Below, in pieces: positions 61,988 to 64,000 of a stretch of DNA of 64,000 bases (position 1 is the stretch's first letter; each line of letters starts with the position of its first letter). Made by a program: the position numbers and the translations under genes. Below the pieces are notes generated by a model, which did not search any database, had not been told where the DNA came from, and saw only the letters and a list, made by a program, of their open reading frames with translations. Origin of the DNA: Phlebotomus papatasi (lineage: Eukaryota > Arthropoda > Insecta > Diptera > Psychodidae); assembly GCF_024763615.1 (NCBI RefSeq), contig NW_026604850.1:1-64000 (forward strand). Reading direction: 5' to 3'.

Positions 61988-63004
61988 CCACAAAAATCAT
62001 TATGATCCCACCCTTGGGAGTTTTTTTTTAATTTTTTAAAAATGCCAAAATCTGCTCTAGAAACCGCAATTCTTAAAATTTCTCAATGAAAATCACATTA
62101 GAATACTTCAAATAATTCTAACAATCAATTAATATCTTTAGTTGAATTTTTTCTTGGAAAAATTCCCATTAAAAATCATCATGATCCCACCCTTGGGAGT
62201 TTTTTTTTAATTTTTTAAAAATGCCAAAATCTGCTCTAGAAACCGCAATTCTTAAAATTTCTCAATGAAAATCACATTAGAATACTTCATATAATTGTAA
62301 CAATCAATTAATATCTTTAGTTGAATTTTTTCTTGGAAAAATTTCCATTAAAAATCATCATGATCCCACCCTTGGGAGTTTTTTTTTAATTTTTTAAAAA
62401 TGCCAAAATCTGCTCTAGAAACCGCAATTCTTAAAATTTCTCAATGAAAATCACATTAGAATACTTCAAATAATTCTAACAATCAATTAATATCTTTAGT
62501 TGAATTTTTTCTTGGAAAAATTCCCATTAAAAATCATCATGATCCCACCCTTGGGAGTTTTTTTTTTAATTTTTTAAAAATGCCAAAATCTGATCTATAA
62601 ACCGCAATTCTTAAAATTTCTCAATGAAAATCACATTAGAATACTTCAAATAATTCTAACAATCAATTAATATCTTTAGTTGAATTTTTTCTTGGAAAAA
62701 TTCCCATTAAAAATCATCATGATCCCACCCTTGGGAGTTTTTTTTTAATTTTTTAAAAATGCCAAAATCTGCTCTAGAAACCGCAATTCTTAAAATTTCT
62801 CAATGAAAATCACATTAGAATACTTCAAATAATTCTACCAATCAATTAATATCTTTAGTTGAATTTTTTCTTGGAAAAATTCCCATTAAAAATCATCATG
62901 ATCCCACCCTTGGGAGTTTTTTTTTAATTTTTTAAAAATGCCAAAATCTGCTCTAGAAACCGCAATTCTTAAAATTTCTCAATGAAAATCACATTAGAAT
63001 ACTT
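61988..63004. repeat. Ordinary monomers after the 7-monomer HOR
   Basis: The copies include CTTCATATAATTG with TTTCCATT (about 62,285-62,350), CTGATCTATAAACC (about 62,593) and a CTACCAATC copy (about 62,836). The GATCTATAAACC point variant is shared with the copy near 53,724, indicating exchange over about 9 kb. No gene is present. Confidence 0.7.
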
Positions 63005-63102
63005 CCCATCATAATGCCAAAATCTGCTCTAGAAAGAAACCGCAATTCTTAATTTCTCAATGAAAATCAATTAATTTCTCAATGAAAATCACATTAGAAT
63101 AT
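63005..63102. repeat. Scrambled monomer with several short joins
   Basis: GAATACTTC is followed by CCATCATAATGCCAAAATC (bringing the ATGCC segment directly after the tail), AGAAAGAAACC (a 4-bp AGAA/GAAA repeat), CTTAATTTCTC (AAA lost), CAATGAAAATCAATTAATTTCTCAATG (the CTCAATGAAAATC block twice, joined through AATTAATT) and GAATATCAAAT (ACT-type loss). At least five changes fall in about 100 bp. Confidence 0.85.
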
Positions 63103-64000
63103 CAAATAATTCTACCAATCAATTAATATCTTTAGTTGAATTTTTTCTTGGAAAAATTCCCATTAAAAATCATCATGATCCCACCCTTGGGAGTTTTTTT
63201 TTAATTTTTTAAAAATGCCAAAATCTGCTCTAGAAACCGCAATTCTTAAAATTTCTCAATGAAAATCACATTAGAATACTTCAAATAATTCTAACAATCA
63301 ATTAATATCTTTAGTTGAATTTTTTCTTGGAAAAATTCCCACAAAAATCATTATGATCCCACCCTTGGGAGTTTTTTTTTAATTTTTTAAAAATGCCAAA
63401 ATCTGCTCTAGAAACCGCAATTCTTAAAATTTCTCAATGAAAATCACATTAGAATACTTCAAATAATTCTACCAATCAATTAATATCTTTAGTTGAATTT
63501 TTTCTTGGAAAAATTCCCATTAAAAATCATCATGATCCCACCCTTGGGAGTTTTTTTTTAATTTTTTAAAAATGCCAAAATCTGCTCTATAAACCGCAAT
63601 TCTTAAAATTTCTCAATGAAAATCACATTAGAATACTTCAAATAATTCTACCAATCAATTAATATCATTAGTTGAATTTTTTCTTGGAAAAATTCCCATT
63701 AAAAATCATTATGATCCCACCCTTGGGAGTTTTTTTTTAATTTTTTAAAAATGCCAAAATCTGCTCTAGAAACCGCAATTCTTAAAATTTCTCAATGAAA
63801 ATCACATTAGAATACTTCAAATAATTCTAACAATCAATTAATATCTTTAGTTGAATTTTTTCTTGGAAAAATTCCCACAAAAATCATCATGATCCCACCC
63901 TTGGGAGTTTTTTTTTAATTTTTTAAAAATGCCAAAATCTGCTCTAGAAACCGCAATTCTTAAAATTTCTCAATGAAAATCACATTAGAATACTTCAAAT
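63103..64000. repeat. Terminal monomers of the window
   Basis: About five monomers of mixed class: CTACCAATC, CCCACAAAAATCATTATG (near 63,338), CTATAAACC (near 63,587), CATTAG with ATTATGAT (near 63,665-63,710), and a CCCACAAAAATCATCATG copy (near 63,874) that combines the one-base-shorter block with the CATCATG end. The last copy is cut by the window edge at CTTCAAAT, so the array continues beyond. Confidence 0.85.

Larger units (their letters stand above)
1..64000. repeat. 179-bp AT-rich satellite DNA array, head-to-tail, about 357 copies
   Basis: The same unit recurs without interruption from the first to the last base. Successive AGTTGAATTTTTTC starts fall at 6, 185, 364 and so on, usually 179 bp apart, with 1-4 bp of variation mostly from the T run. 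CTAG at 102 and at 63,944 are separated by 63,842 bp, or 356.7 units of 179 bp. All copies read in the same direction. G+C is about 26% by hand count of one unit. No unique sequence, gene or mobile element breaks the array. A satellite of this size and unit length is typical of eukaryotic centromeric or pericentromeric heterochromatin; that location is inferred, since no flanking DNA is present. The window starts and ends inside monomers, so the array continues on both sides. Confidence 0.98.

Noticed and set aside
1..64000. Protein-coding genes
   Set aside because: Stops occur in every frame within each monomer, and the 179-bp period shifts frame by 2 in each copy. For example, the ATG in ATCATGATCCC reads only nine codons before TAA in a nine-T copy. 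No long open frame can exist.
1..64000. CRISPR array
   Set aside because: The repeats are 179 bp and directly adjacent, with no unique spacers; the whole unit is repeated.
1..64000. Transposable element insertion or LTR pairs
   Set aside because: Every irregular stretch I examined is made of words of the same monomer. No foreign sequence, terminal repeat or target-site duplication was seen.
1..64000. Inverted blocks of the satellite
   Set aside because: All monomers and all inserted fragments that I could place keep the same orientation.
1..64000. Window as an assembly collapse or artificial expansion
   Set aside because: Ordered variant haplotypes, HOR units with exact spacing and unique scrambled copies argue for a real, resolved array. 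Local consensus errors, especially in T runs and at 47.3-47.8 kb, cannot be excluded.

Overview
The whole 64-kb window is one head-to-tail tandem array of a single AT-rich satellite DNA. The monomer is 179 bp (first complete copy at 6-184), and marker spacing (CTAG at 102 to CTAG at 63,944) gives about 357 copies. I found no gene, RNA gene, transposon, CRISPR array or non-satellite sequence, and no switch in orientation. The monomer is about 26% G+C by hand count, and stop codons are frequent in every frame. Because 179 is not a multiple of 3, any reading frame shifts from copy to copy. This is typical of a eukaryotic centromeric or pericentromeric satellite; the organism cannot be named from the sequence. 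From memory there is a loose resemblance to the Drosophila 1.688 family and, for two short words, to Arabidopsis CEN180. Neither is strong enough to assign a clade.

Every monomer has the same layout: an AGTTGAATTTTTTC start; a GGAAAAATTCC dyad; ATTAAA plus an ATCATGAT palindrome; a GC-rich hairpin TCCCA-CCCT-TGGGA; a T run of variable length (usually 8-10, extremes 6 and 18); TTTTTAAAAA; a segment with an XbaI site and the only CpG; then an AT-rich tail. The hairpin core is nearly invariant. Variation is concentrated at a few sites: CTTTAG/CATTAG/CAATAG; CTTGG/CGTGG/GCTTGG; ATTAAAAATCATCATG versus ACCAAAAATCATTATG; CTAGAAACCG/CTATAAACCG/CTACAAACCG/CTAGAAACCA; and CTAACAATC/CTACCAATC/CTAATAATC.

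These variants act as bar codes and show several higher-order repeat (HOR) domains. In order they are: a nearly uniform zone (1-5.9 kb); a mixed zone (5.9-9.7 kb); a 14-monomer duplication (9.75-13.5 kb, 2,507 bp); a 10/11-monomer HOR (13.99-19.8 kb); an 8-monomer duplication (18.5-20.4 kb); a large 21-/28-monomer HOR (24.8-33.6 kb); an 11-monomer duplication (36.9-40.9 kb); a 4-/6-monomer HOR (44.5-47.7 kb); a pair of related segments 6,907 bp apart (about 50.3 and 57.2 kb); a 4-monomer HOR (54.7-56.2 kb, about 716 bp); and a 7-monomer HOR (59.5-62.0 kb, 1,252 bp). Between them lie more than a dozen scrambled monomers in which a fragment of the same satellite was inserted, duplicated or deleted out of register. 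They are concentrated after 32 kb and densest at 44.7-47.8 and 51-63 kb.

The window is therefore best read as a record of satellite turnover: unequal exchange or amplification of multi-monomer blocks, local homogenisation, and short out-of-phase template-switch-like events. Coordinates of variants were read by eye. Copy numbers are derived from marker spacing and not from an alignment. Differences in homopolymer length could partly be sequencing or assembly error.
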